Assembly: GCA_024234505.1 (NCBI GenBank)
Contig: JACKOD010000003.1
Coordinates: 489,501 to 553,500 of the forward strand
Length of the DNA stretch: 64,000 nt
Origin: Hahellaceae bacterium
GTDB lineage: Bacteria > Pseudomonadota > Gammaproteobacteria > Pseudomonadales > Oleiphilaceae
Direction of reading: 5' to 3'
The stretch's first letter is position 1; every line of letters begins with the position of its first letter. Positions 23,701 through 32,317 of this stretch are shown here, one piece after another. The notes beneath the pieces were generated by a model that was not told where the DNA came from, ran no database searches, and saw only the letters and a list, made by a program, of their open reading frames with translations. Made by a program: the position numbers and the translations under genes.

Positions 23701-24366
23701 ATGTCTGACGTAACAATAAAGAAGGTTCTGTTTGAACCCATTATCAGCAATAACCCGATTGCATTGCAGATACTTGGAATATGTTCCGCTCTGGCGGTTA
23801 CAACCAGTCTCAAGCTATCGATTGTAATGGGTATTGCGGTGTCTTTGGTAACGGCTTGTTCCAGCTTTGCTATCGCGCTGGTGCGTAGTCAGATTCCAAG
23901 CAGTATCCGGATCATCGTACAGATGGTTATTATTGCTTCATTGGTAATTGTTGTTGACCAGATATTAAGAGCATATGCGTACGAGATCAGTAAGCAGCTC
24001 TCGGTATTCGTTGGTTTGATTATTACTAACTGTATCGTTATGGGTCGTGCAGAAGCTTTTGCAATGCAAAATGGCCCTGTCGTCAGCTTCTTTGATGGTA
24101 TCGGTAACGGATTGGGTTACAGCACGATGCTGATCTCTGTTGCGTTTATCCGTGAGCTGTTGGGTGCTGGAAAGCTGTTTGGTGTTTCTATCTTGCCGGT
24201 AATCAACGATGGTGGTTGGTATCAGCCTAATGGACTGTTGTTGTTGCCGCCAAGCGCATTCTTCATTATCGGCCTGATTATTTGGGGGCTTCGTACCTGG
24301 AAGAAGAATCAGGCAGAAGCGCCTGACTTTAAACTTTCGGCACATAAAGTGAAGGAGGCGTTCTGA
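23701..24366 (+). CDS. nqrD: Na+-NQR subunit D
   Basis: 221 residues, six transmembrane helices, related to RnfE. The ATG at 23701 directly follows the nqrC stop; a GTG six bases earlier is also in frame but overlaps that stop. Family sequence includes FEPIISNNPIALQILGICSA and NCIVMGRAEAFA. NqrD and NqrE form a pseudo-symmetric pair in the membrane and carry cysteines that bind the intramembrane 2Fe centre. Confidence 0.96.
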   Translation: MSDVTIKKVLFEPIISNNPIALQILGICSALAVTTSLKLSIVMGIAVSLVTACSSFAIALVRSQIPSSIRIIVQMVIIASLVIVVDQILRAYAYEISKQLSVFVGLIITNCIVMGRAEAFAMQNGPVVSFFDGIGNGLGYSTMLISVAFIRELLGAGKLFGVSILPVINDGGWYQPNGLLLLPPSAFFIIGLIIWGLRTWKKNQAEAPDFKLSAHKVKEAF

Positions 24367-24974
24367 TGGAACACTATCTGAGTTTATTGCTAAAGGCCGT
24401 GTTCGTAGAAAACATGGCGTTGGCATTCTTTCTGGGAATGTGTACTTTCCTGGCGCTGTCCAAGAAAATCCAGGCCGCGGTAGGTTTAGGTATTGCAGTT
24501 GTGGTTGTTTTGACGATAACCGTGCCTGTAAACAACCTTATCTATCAGAATGTTTTAAAGGAAGGGGCCTTGGCTTGGGCCGGTTATCCGAATGTAGACC
24601 TCAGCTTCCTTGGCTTGCTGACTTACATTGGGGTCATTGCGGCAATCGTCCAGATCCTTGAAATGGTATTGGATAAGTATTTCCCGGATTTGTACAACGC
24701 GCTAGGGGTGTTTCTACCGCTAATCACAGTAAACTGTGCGATTATGGGAGCTTCGCTCTTCATGGTTGAGCGCGATTACAATTTCGGTGAAAGTTTGGTT
24801 TACGGATTTGGTGCGGGAACCGGATGGGCGTTTGCCATTGTGGTTCTGGCGGGCATTCGTGAGAAGCTGAAATACAGTGATGTTCCAGAAGGTTTACGTG
24901 GTTTGGGGATTACCTTTATCACGGTTGGCCTTATGTCACTGGGTTTTATGTCTTTCTCAGGTATTTCACTCTAA
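24366..24974 (+). CDS. nqrE: Na+-NQR subunit E
   Basis: 202 residues, six transmembrane helices, related to RnfA. The start codon shares a base with the nqrD stop (TGATG at 24364). Typical segments are FVENMALAFFLGMC and TVNCAIMGASLFMVER; the cysteines in both (C26 and the one in VNCAIMG) are the expected ligands of the iron centre shared with NqrD. Confidence 0.96.
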   Translation: MEHYLSLLLKAVFVENMALAFFLGMCTFLALSKKIQAAVGLGIAVVVVLTITVPVNNLIYQNVLKEGALAWAGYPNVDLSFLGLLTYIGVIAAIVQILEMVLDKYFPDLYNALGVFLPLITVNCAIMGASLFMVERDYNFGESLVYGFGAGTGWAFAIVVLAGIREKLKYSDVPEGLRGLGITFITVGLMSLGFMSFSGISL

Positions 24975-25021
24975 GGTCCGGTACCTCAGAATCCATTGAC
25001 AGCAGATAACAAGGTCAAAAC

Positions 25022-26248
25022 ATGAATGCAGAAATCGTACTAGGCGTGGTCATGTTTACCGTCATAGTACTGTCACTTGTGGCAGTCATTTTGGCGGCCC
25101 GGGCCAAGCTGGTGAGCACCGGGGATGTGACAATCGAAGTAAACGGCGAGCCGGAGCATACAATCAAAACTCCGGCGGGTGGAAAACTACTGCAAACGTT
25201 GGCGAGCGAGGGGGTTTTCCTTTCCTCGGCATGTGGCGGCGGTGGTAGCTGCGCACAGTGTAAGTGTAAAGTGTTTGACGGTGGCGGTTCTATGCTGCCG
25301 ACTGAACAGGCGCATTTCACCAAGCGAGAAGAAAAAGAAGGCTGGCGTCTGGCTTGCCAGGTGCCGGTTAAGCAGAATATGAAAATCGAAGTACCAGAAG
25401 AAGTGTTTGGCGTGAAAAAGTGGGAGTGTACTGTTCGCTCTAACTTTAACGTTGCTACCTTCATTAAAGAGCTGGTACTTGAACTTCCTGCCGGAGAGAA
25501 TGTTAATTTCCGTGCTGGAGGCTATGTTCAGCTTGAAGCGCCCGCACACGAAGTCGACTATAAAAACTTTGATATAGAAGAAGAGTATCGAGGTGATTGG
25601 GATAAGTTTAACCTGTGGCAATATAAGTCGATTGTGAAAGAGACAATCGTTCGTGCATATTCCATGGCGAACTACCCTGAAGAGCGTGGTCTGGTTAAAT
25701 TCAATATCCGTATTGCTTCACCCCCGCCAGGAACAAGTTTTCCTCCAGGGCAAATGTCATCTTGGGTATTTAACCTTAAACCCGGTGATAAAGTGACAGT
25801 ATATGGTCCGTTTGGTGAGTTCTTCGCGAAAGAAACTGACAATGAAATGGTGTTCGTGGGTGGTGGTGCTGGTATGGCCCCGATGCGATCGCATATTTTT
25901 GATCAGTTAAAGCGTTTGGGTTCAAAGCGTAAAATGTCGTTCTGGTATGGTGCACGTAGTTTGCGTGAACTATTTTACAAGGACGAATATGACGCGCTTG
26001 CCGAGGATAATGAGAATTTTACCTGGAATGTCGCGCTTTCCGATCCAATGCCAGAAGATAACTGGACAGGGTATACAGGTTTTATTCACAACGTTCTTTA
26101 TGAAAATTACCTGAAAGATCACCCCGCACCAGAAGACTGTGAGTTCTATATGTGTGGGCCGCCAATGATGAACGCGGCGGTAATAAAGATGCTCAAAGAT
26201 CTGGGTGTTGAAGAAGATAATATTCTGCTGGATGACTTCGGAGGTTAA
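25022..26248 (+). CDS. nqrF: Na+-NQR subunit F (NADH dehydrogenase, 2Fe-2S and FAD)
   Basis: 408 residues. One N-terminal helix (about 4-26), then a ferredoxin-like domain with cysteines 71, 77, 80 and 112, then a ferredoxin-NADP reductase module with RAYSMANYPEE (FAD), VGGGAGMAPMRS and the C-terminal MCGPPMM (NADH). NqrF takes hydride from NADH and passes electrons through FAD and the cluster to the rest of the complex. A 47-base gap separates it from nqrE. Confidence 0.97.
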   Translation: MNAEIVLGVVMFTVIVLSLVAVILAARAKLVSTGDVTIEVNGEPEHTIKTPAGGKLLQTLASEGVFLSSACGGGGSCAQCKCKVFDGGGSMLPTEQAHFTKREEKEGWRLACQVPVKQNMKIEVPEEVFGVKKWECTVRSNFNVATFIKELVLELPAGENVNFRAGGYVQLEAPAHEVDYKNFDIEEEYRGDWDKFNLWQYKSIVKETIVRAYSMANYPEERGLVKFNIRIASPPPGTSFPPGQMSSWVFNLKPGDKVTVYGPFGEFFAKETDNEMVFVGGGAGMAPMRSHIFDQLKRLGSKRKMSFWYGARSLRELFYKDEYDALAEDNENFTWNVALSDPMPEDNWTGYTGFIHNVLYENYLKDHPAPEDCEFYMCGPPMMNAAVIKMLKDLGVEEDNILLDDFGG

Positions 26249-26259
26249 GTAGTCTATCC

Positions 26260-27330
26260 ATGAGTATTCTCATCGTTAAGCCTGCTATAAGAAGTGTGCT
26301 GCAAAGCCTCGCTTTTATAGCAGGCTTTTTGCTTTTCGGTTGTTCGGATTCAGGTAATTCTGATGTTCCGAATGTTTCTTCAATGTCCATCTACGAGTTC
26401 GACGGGTCGACCATGGGGACGACCTATCATATAAAAGTCGTATTGCCTTCAAATGCGAAATCGCTAGAAAATATTGGTAAAGGTGTCGATAAAGCATTGA
26501 ACGACGTTGATATGTCGATGTCGACCTACAAAAAGACCTCTGAGCTATCGAGATTTAATCAGAGCCCGATTGATAGCTGGTTTCCGGTTTCTGAAGATAC
26601 GATGCGTGTTGTAAAGCTGGCTCAATCGATCAGCGCGAAATCAAAAGGGCAATATGATACTACTGTTGGGCCTTTAGTTAACTTGTGGGGTTTTGGGCCG
26701 ATGGCCCGGCCAGAGGTTATTCCTGATCAGGATCAGATCCTCGCACTGAAACAAAAGGTAGGATATGAAAAACTGGCATTTCGCGAGGATCCGCCAGCCT
26801 TAAGAAAGTCGGCAGACATTTATGTTGATCTTTCTTCGGTGGCCAAAGGGTATGCTGTTGATAAGGTAGCGGAATTTTTGGAGGCGTCCAGCGCCCCCGA
26901 TTATCTTGTGGAAGTGGGTGGTGAAATCCGCGCTGCAGGTCATAAGCCGGGTGGAGCGCCTTGGGTGTTGGCTATTGAGTCGCCCGCAAGCGAGTCGCGT
27001 TCGGTATTTCGCAAAATAAAGGTGACGGGTATCGGGTTAGCCACCTCTGGAGACTACCGAAACTATTATGAGGAGGCTGGTGTGCGCTTTTCTCATACCA
27101 TTGATCCTTTTACGGGAAGGCCAATACAGCATAAATTGGCATCAGTGAGCGTCATCGCCAAGACCTGTGCGGAAGCGGATGCGCTTGCGACCGCCCTGCT
27201 GGTGATGGGGGAGGAAAGAGGCTACGAATTTGCGCTATCGAACAATATAGCGGCATACTTTATTTATAGAACCTCGGATGGATTTCAAGGTAAATCTTCC
27301 AATGGATTTGAACAGTATCTGATTCACTAA
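26260..27330 (+). CDS. apbE: FAD:protein FMN transferase ApbE (lipoprotein)
   Basis: 356 residues. A lipoprotein signal ends in FLLFGC with Cys28 as the lipidation site. The transferase domain starts FDGSTMGTTYHIKVV, contains LSSVAKGYAVDKVAEFL and VEVGGEIRAAG, and has the metal-binding region near SHTIDPFTGRPI. ApbE attaches FMN to the Thr/Ser of NqrB and NqrC in the periplasm. It is 11 bases after nqrF and surely belongs to the operon. Confidence 0.95.
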   Translation: MSILIVKPAIRSVLQSLAFIAGFLLFGCSDSGNSDVPNVSSMSIYEFDGSTMGTTYHIKVVLPSNAKSLENIGKGVDKALNDVDMSMSTYKKTSELSRFNQSPIDSWFPVSEDTMRVVKLAQSISAKSKGQYDTTVGPLVNLWGFGPMARPEVIPDQDQILALKQKVGYEKLAFREDPPALRKSADIYVDLSSVAKGYAVDKVAEFLEASSAPDYLVEVGGEIRAAGHKPGGAPWVLAIESPASESRSVFRKIKVTGIGLATSGDYRNYYEEAGVRFSHTIDPFTGRPIQHKLASVSVIAKTCAEADALATALLVMGEERGYEFALSNNIAAYFIYRTSDGFQGKSSNGFEQYLIH

Positions 27331-27342
27331 ATTGAATCAGAT
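27317..27342. repeat. 10-bp inverted repeat over the apbE stop codon
   Basis: ATCTGATTCA (27317-27326) pairs with TGAATCAGAT (27333-27342) around CTAAAT, with the TAA stop beginning in the loop. No T-run follows, so it could be a processing or stabilising hairpin that partly insulates nqrM. Confidence 0.55.
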
Positions 27343-27372
27343 TAACGCAACGTGTCATAGTGGGGTGTGCTC

Positions 27373-27612
27373 ATGGATATGTTTTTTGTGGTATTTGCAT
27401 TCATGGGATTGGTTATTGTCGCAATGTCGATAGGTGTCATCATGGGACGAAAACCTATTTCGGGATCTTGTGGCGGTATGGCAGCGTTAGGCATGGATGT
27501 GGCCTGCGATATCTGTAAAGGCGACAAAGCTGTGTGTGAGACGGAACAAGAAAAGGCAAAGGCAAAAAAAGCGCTAGCCGATACGCTTGCCTACGACGCG
27601 ACAAAAAAATAA
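27373..27612 (+). CDS. nqrM: NqrM, (Na+)-NQR maturation protein
   Basis: 79 residues from the ATG at 27373 (GGGGTG lies upstream; a GTG at 27367 falls within it). One N-terminal transmembrane helix is followed by a Cys-rich part: SGSCGGMAALGMD, then CDICKGDKAVCE, the DUF539/NqrM pattern. NqrM is required for functional Na+-NQR and is thought to deliver iron to the NqrD/E centre. Its place after apbE, 42 bases downstream, matches other gammaproteobacteria. Confidence 0.9.
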   Translation: MDMFFVVFAFMGLVIVAMSIGVIMGRKPISGSCGGMAALGMDVACDICKGDKAVCETEQEKAKAKKALADTLAYDATKK

Positions 27613-27645
27613 ATCATAAAATTTGTAACAGGAGTTTGGAAGCGA

Positions 27646-29040
27646 ATGGCTGAGTATCACTACGATGTGGTTGTGATTGGTGCCGGGCCTGCGGGTGAGG
27701 GTGCGGCAATGAATGCGGCCAAAAAGGGTAAGCGGGTCGCAATAATAGAAACCAAAGACAGTGTGGGTGGCAATTGTACTCATCTTGGTACGATTCCCTC
27801 AAAAGCTTTACGTCATGCAGTGAAGCAAATCATTACTTTCAATACCAACTCGATGTTTCGTGATATAGGTGAGCCTCGCTGGTTTTCCTTTCCTCGGGTT
27901 CTGAAAAATGCCGAGCGCGTAATAAGCAAGCAGGTGAGCTTACGAACCCAGTTTTATGCCAGAAATCGAGTGGATCTGTTTACCGGGAGTGCATTTATTC
28001 TTGATGAACATAGGGTTGAGGTGAGAGGAAGCCAAACCACTCGCGAAGTGATAAATGCAAAGACCATTGTCATTGCGACAGGTTCGCGTCCGTATCTCCC
28101 TGAAAACGTCAACTTCAGACACTCTCGTATCTATAATAGCGATACCATCTTAAAGCTGAGTCACACTCCACGCACGCTTATTATTTATGGTGCAGGTGTG
28201 ATTGGATGCGAATATGCCTCTATCTTTTCTGGCCTGGGAGTCAAGGTTGATCTGATAAATCCAGGCAATCGGTTGCTGTCGTTTCTGGATGATGAAATTT
28301 CTGACGCACTCAGTTATCACCTACGCAATAACGGTATTTTAGTTCGCCATAACGAAGAATATGATTCCGTTGAGGGCGATGAACATGGCGTGGTCGTTAC
28401 CATGAAGTCGGGTAAACGCATACGTGCCGATGCATTTCTGTGGTGTAACGGAAGAACAGGAAATACAGACGGCCTCGGGTTAGAAAATATCGGTTTGGAG
28501 GCGAACTCAAGGGGGCAATTGGCGGTTGATCAATATTACAGAACCGCTGTGCAGTCAGTTTACGCCGCAGGTGATGTCATTGGTTGGCCTTCGCTGGCGA
28601 GCGCCGCGTATGACCAAGGCCGGGCGGCAGCGTCAGCCATTGTTGAAGATGATTTCTTTCGTCATGTCGATGATGTGCCAACAGGCATTTATACCATACC
28701 GGAAATCAGTTCCGTTGGGCGCACTGAGCGTGAGCTAACTGAAGCCAAGATACCCTATGAAGTTGGGCAGGCATTCTTTAAAGATTTAGCTCGGGCTCAA
28801 ATAACCGGTGAAGCTGTGGGCATGCTTAAGCTTCTTTTTCATCGTGAAACCAAAGAAATCCTGGGTATTCATTGCTTTGGAGATCAGGCAGCAGAGATTG
28901 TGCACATCGGTCAAGCAATTATGAATCAGAAAGGCGAAGCCAATTCGTTGGAATACTTTATTAACACGACTTTTAATTATCCTACGATGGCTGAGGCCTA
29001 TCGCGTGGCAGCCCTCAATGGGTTAAATCGTATTTTTTGA
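27646..29040 (+). CDS. sthA: Soluble pyridine nucleotide transhydrogenase SthA
   Basis: 464 residues, flavoprotein disulfide reductase fold without the active disulfide: the N-terminal FAD site is VVIGAGPAGEGAAMNAAKKG and the usual CxxxxC is CTHLGTIPS, with Thr in place of the second Cys, diagnostic for SthA. The NAD(P)-binding fingerprint is IYGAGVIGCEYAS. It interconverts NADPH and NADH in the cytoplasm, here next to the NADH-consuming sodium pump. CAGGAG is well placed before the ATG, and a terminator follows. Confidence 0.95.
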   Translation: MAEYHYDVVVIGAGPAGEGAAMNAAKKGKRVAIIETKDSVGGNCTHLGTIPSKALRHAVKQIITFNTNSMFRDIGEPRWFSFPRVLKNAERVISKQVSLRTQFYARNRVDLFTGSAFILDEHRVEVRGSQTTREVINAKTIVIATGSRPYLPENVNFRHSRIYNSDTILKLSHTPRTLIIYGAGVIGCEYASIFSGLGVKVDLINPGNRLLSFLDDEISDALSYHLRNNGILVRHNEEYDSVEGDEHGVVVTMKSGKRIRADAFLWCNGRTGNTDGLGLENIGLEANSRGQLAVDQYYRTAVQSVYAAGDVIGWPSLASAAYDQGRAAASAIVEDDFFRHVDDVPTGIYTIPEISSVGRTERELTEAKIPYEVGQAFFKDLARAQITGEAVGMLKLLFHRETKEILGIHCFGDQAAEIVHIGQAIMNQKGEANSLEYFINTTFNYPTMAEAYRVAALNGLNRIF

Positions 29041-29049
29041 ATCACGCAA

Positions 29050-29081
29050 ACAGAAAAGTCGGCAGTTGCCGATTTTTCTGT
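29050..29081. terminator. Bidirectional intrinsic terminator after sthA
   Basis: ACAGAAAA-G-TCGGC (29050-29063), loop AGTT, GCCGA-T-TTTTCTGT (29068-29081), with one G-T wobble. The T-run is within the descending arm and a T-rich tail follows. It separates sthA from the convergent phosphodiesterase gene. Confidence 0.85.
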
Positions 29082-29109
29082 TTATCTTTTTTCTGTTTAT
29101 CTATTCTTT

Positions 29110-29832
29110 TCAACTCTGCTTTTCAAAGTGAGTCAGTGCGCTGGTCGGGTAGTCGGTAATAATGCTATCAATGCCCATCGACTGCAGTTTTCGCATATCA
29201 TCAATTCTGTTTACCGTCCAGGTTGAGACTTCAAGCCCTTGCTGTTTCGCTGTTTCCAGCATTTTTGTACTGCATAGTTTCCAGTTCAGAATCAGAAAGT
29301 TCGCACCGATCGTTTTGGCTTTGCTAACTGGTTCGGGAAATCGAAATTCAGCAACATAGCCCGTGCTGATTGTTTTGTTGGTGCGTCGCACCTCCTGCAA
29401 AAACCAAGTGTCTGCAGAGGTAATAGTCACTTTATTTTCAAGGGAATGCTGTTGAATATAGTTGATGAGTATCTTACAGAGCAGTCTTAATCTGTTTTTA
29501 TCATCCGTTTTTACTTCAAATTGCCAATGCATTACTTCAGGACAGGCATTGACCACGTTATGCAGTTCAGGCACAGGGCAGATGGCAGGCCAGGCTTTGG
29601 TTTTACGTGCATCCATTTCAGCCAGTTCACGCGCGGTAAAGTCAGATATTTTTCCTGATTTGCCGGTTGTGCGATCGACAGTTTCGTCATGGATAACCAC
29701 TAACCTGTGATCTTTTGACAAGTATAAATCGAGTTCAAAATAACGGATGCCGTGTTTGTATGCGTGAAGAAAACTCGGAAGCGTATTCTCGGGTGCTTCG
29801 CCACGCGCACCACGGTGACCATAGATTTTCAT
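29110..29832 (-). CDS. Glycerophosphodiester phosphodiesterase (GDPD/GlpQ family)
   Basis: 240 residues from the ATG at 29832, chosen because AAGG stands a few bases before it and the protein then opens with MKIYGHRGARGEAPENT, the family N-terminus with the catalytic His-Arg. Further landmarks are FELDLYLSKDHRLVVIHDET (Glu/Asp metal ligands and second His) and DRTTG. It hydrolyses glycerophosphodiesters to glycerol-3-phosphate and an alcohol. There is no signal peptide, so it is probably the cytoplasmic UgpQ-like type. A GTG at 29898 would add 22 basic residues that the family lacks. Confidence 0.88.
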   Translation of the reverse strand: MKIYGHRGARGEAPENTLPSFLHAYKHGIRYFELDLYLSKDHRLVVIHDETVDRTTGKSGKISDFTARELAEMDARKTKAWPAICPVPELHNVVNACPEVMHWQFEVKTDDKNRLRLLCKILINYIQQHSLENKVTITSADTWFLQEVRRTNKTISTGYVAEFRFPEPVSKAKTIGANFLILNWKLCSTKMLETAKQQGLEVSTWTVNRIDDMRKLQSMGIDSIITDYPTSALTHFEKQS

Positions 29833-29975
29833 AAGACCTTCGCTTAAAAATTTACGCTCGTAATTTTCAATAGGTATTTTGGATTTTCTTTTACCCACGG
29901 ATTTAAGGCAACGAGCAACTGCCTAAAATAAAAAAGAATTTTAAGCGAAATTGAAAATTTCGTCATCTGACCTTG

Positions 29976-31088
29976 TTACAGTGCCTTTCTATACAGACTT
30001 TTGCGTTTCAGCCAGGTTTCATGGCATAACCTGATGTCGTCGAGAAAGTAAGGGAGTTCATTTAATAGAAGCGCTTGAGGACCATCGACCAGTGCGTGAG
30101 CCGGGTCGGGATGAAAGTCTACCAGAACCATATTTGCGCCGGCGATTATTCCCTGCGCCGAAACATTGGCAATGTCGAGAATGCCGTCATTGTCGCTTTC
30201 GCGACTGCCTACGGAGTGAGATGGGTCTATACATACGGGCATGCGTGTTAAACGCTTTACAACCGGTACATGTGCAAAATCGACCATATTCCGGTGAGGA
30301 TTGCCCGCTTCAGTTTTCATACCCCGCAGACAGAAAATAACTTTCGAGTTTCCTTCGCTGGCCAAATACTCTGCTGCGTTGAGTGATTCATTCAGCGTAA
30401 TTCCGAATCCTCGTTTCAGAAGTATCGGAAATTCTTGTTGGCGTCCTATGGATTTCAATAGCTCGAAGTTCTGTGTATTTCGGGTGCCTATCTGAAGCAT
30501 AACGCCCGTTGGATTTCCTGTCTTCTCAAGACATTCTCTGATTTCGTCGATGTGGCTTTCGTGAGTGATTTCCATGGCAACCACTTTAATGCCATATTTT
30601 CCGGCAAGGTCAAAAACGTAAGGCAGGCACTCCTTGCCGTGCCCCTGAAATGCATACGGACTGGTGCGAGGTTTATAGGCGCCCATTCTTGTACATACTT
30701 GTCCATGCTCCTGTAAGTGTCGCATCATGGTTTCGACATTTTTAGGGTTATCGACAGCACACAATCCAGCAAAAACATGAATATTACTCTGATCGAAATT
30801 GACGCCATTATAAACAAAACCGTTTTGCCTGTTTTCGTCTTTATGGCGGCCTAAAATGCGATACTCTTCAGAGATTCGAATAACTCTTTCAACGGCGGGT
30901 AACGCGGCAATCTCATCCTTGTTGAGCTTTTTGGTTTCGCCGAGGAGGTAGATTTCAGTCAGTGTTTGCTGCGTTCCTTCCACGGTATGAATTCTGACGG
31001 AAACATCAGGAATGGCTTTTAGTTGTGACAGTGTGTGTTGGTATTCCTGACTTTGTACATTAGTGTCAGGGCGCAGAATGATTAGCAT
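29976..31088 (-). CDS. 3-deoxy-7-phosphoheptulonate (DAHP) synthase, type I-beta-like
   Basis: 370 residues. An N-terminal regulatory-like domain (1-90, starting MLIILRPDTN) precedes the barrel: FAGLCAVDNPKNVETM, MGAYKPRTSPYAFQGHG, the segment around LLKRGFGITLNE, and the metal site VCIDPSHSVGSRE. DAHP synthase condenses phosphoenolpyruvate and erythrose-4-phosphate to start aromatic synthesis; the domain layout resembles Bacillus/Thermotoga enzymes rather than AroG/F/H of E. coli. One oddity is AGLCAVDNPKN in place of the usual AGPCSVES. AAGGTG lies seven bases before the ATG at 31088. Transaldolase, which supplies erythrose-4-phosphate, is next upstream on the same strand. Confidence 0.85.
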   Translation of the reverse strand: MLIILRPDTNVQSQEYQHTLSQLKAIPDVSVRIHTVEGTQQTLTEIYLLGETKKLNKDEIAALPAVERVIRISEEYRILGRHKDENRQNGFVYNGVNFDQSNIHVFAGLCAVDNPKNVETMMRHLQEHGQVCTRMGAYKPRTSPYAFQGHGKECLPYVFDLAGKYGIKVVAMEITHESHIDEIRECLEKTGNPTGVMLQIGTRNTQNFELLKSIGRQQEFPILLKRGFGITLNESLNAAEYLASEGNSKVIFCLRGMKTEAGNPHRNMVDFAHVPVVKRLTRMPVCIDPSHSVGSRESDNDGILDIANVSAQGIIAGANMVLVDFHPDPAHALVDGPQALLLNELPYFLDDIRLCHETWLKRKSLYRKAL

Positions 31089-31190
31089 CCGGGTCACCTT
31101 GAAAATGTTTGCATGGAATGGAGAGGTATTTCTGAAGTATAGACAGGATACAAAAAGGCAGGGACAGTTTGTCTGAACAAGCGGAAGTGT

Positions 31191-31218
31191 AGCGCATCTG
31201 ATTGCTGTCAGACGCGCT
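31191..31218 (-). terminator. 11-bp hairpin downstream of transaldolase
   Basis: AGCGCATCTGA (31191-31201) pairs with TCAGACGCGCT (31208-31218), one mismatch, loop of six. It lies about 20 bases beyond the tal stop. No T-run follows on the minus strand. Confidence 0.45.
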
Positions 31219-31239
31219 GGTGTTAATCGTGAGTGGGAG

Positions 31240-32196
31240 TTATTTACCGAGTGATTTCAGTAAGTTTTCCAGTTTAATCTGATCCTCCGCAAATTTGCGG
31301 ATGCCTTCTGCCAGCTTGTCGGTGGCCATCGCATTCTCGTTCATTTGCCAGCGAAATGTTTGTTCTGGCAGGTTAATCGGGGTGGGAACGCCTTTATTCG
31401 AGGGGGATAATTGACGTGGCAGATGGCCGCTATCTAGTGAAAGCTCATTGAGCAGCTGGGGGCTGATAGTGAGGCGGTCGCAACCGGCCAATACTTCAAT
31501 TTCGCCAATATTCCGGAAGCTCGCACCCATTACAATCGTACTGTAGTCGTTACTCTTAAAGTATTCATAAATACGCGTCACCGAAACCACACCAGGATCT
31601 TCATGAGGAAGATAGTTCGCCTGAGCGGTATTTTGCACATACCAGTCCAGAATACGCCCTACAAAAGGGGATATGAGATAGGCACCCGCCTGCGCTGCAG
31701 CCACTGCCTGAGCAAAGCCAAAAAGAAGAGTCAGATTACACTGTATACCTTCTTTTTCCAGTATTTCCGCTGCCTTGATGCCTTCCCAGGTAGATGCAAT
31801 TTTGATGAGAACTCTATCTTTTGCGATACATTGCTGGTCATAAAGTTCAATCAGTTTTCTGGCTTTCGCTAGCGTGGCCTCCGTGTCGAAGGATAACCTT
31901 GCATCAACCTCAGTTGAGACTCTGCCGGGAATAATATTGATAATTTCTTTCCCGATAGAGACGGCCAATAAATCGGTCGCGTGTGCTACCTGCTCGTCAG
32001 AAGAGCCGTTTATCTTTTCTGCTTGCGCTATGGCGCTTTGCAATAACGGAGCGTAATTGGACAGACTTGCGGCTTTCAACAATAGTGATGGATTTGTCGT
32101 TGCATCCTGGGGGTTCCACTGGCGAATGGCTTCAATGTCCCCGGTATCAGCAACCACGGTTGTCATTTTTCTGAGTTGTTCCAGTTTGTTTTCCAT
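31240..32196 (-). CDS. tal: Transaldolase
   Basis: 318 residues, the usual TalB size (E. coli 317). The N-terminus has the segment DATTNPSLLLKA, and the Schiff-base lysine is K132 in LIKIASTWEGI, followed by CNLTLLF. It transfers dihydroxyacetone between sugar phosphates in the non-oxidative pentose phosphate pathway. It follows dusA on the same strand by about 120 bases, an order also seen in Pseudomonas. Confidence 0.96.
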   Translation of the reverse strand: MENKLEQLRKMTTVVADTGDIEAIRQWNPQDATTNPSLLLKAASLSNYAPLLQSAIAQAEKINGSSDEQVAHATDLLAVSIGKEIINIIPGRVSTEVDARLSFDTEATLAKARKLIELYDQQCIAKDRVLIKIASTWEGIKAAEILEKEGIQCNLTLLFGFAQAVAAAQAGAYLISPFVGRILDWYVQNTAQANYLPHEDPGVVSVTRIYEYFKSNDYSTIVMGASFRNIGEIEVLAGCDRLTISPQLLNELSLDSGHLPRQLSPSNKGVPTPINLPEQTFRWQMNENAMATDKLAEGIRKFAEDQIKLENLLKSLGK

Positions 32197-32317
32197 AACT
32201 TTTAGTATCTCTTTTGGTTTACAACTATCTGTCTGATAGGGTCATTGTTTTACCACAAATTATTTAAGTTTGCTTGACACTTGTCAGTATCGCATCGCGT
32301 AGGGTGGTGGGGCGTAA

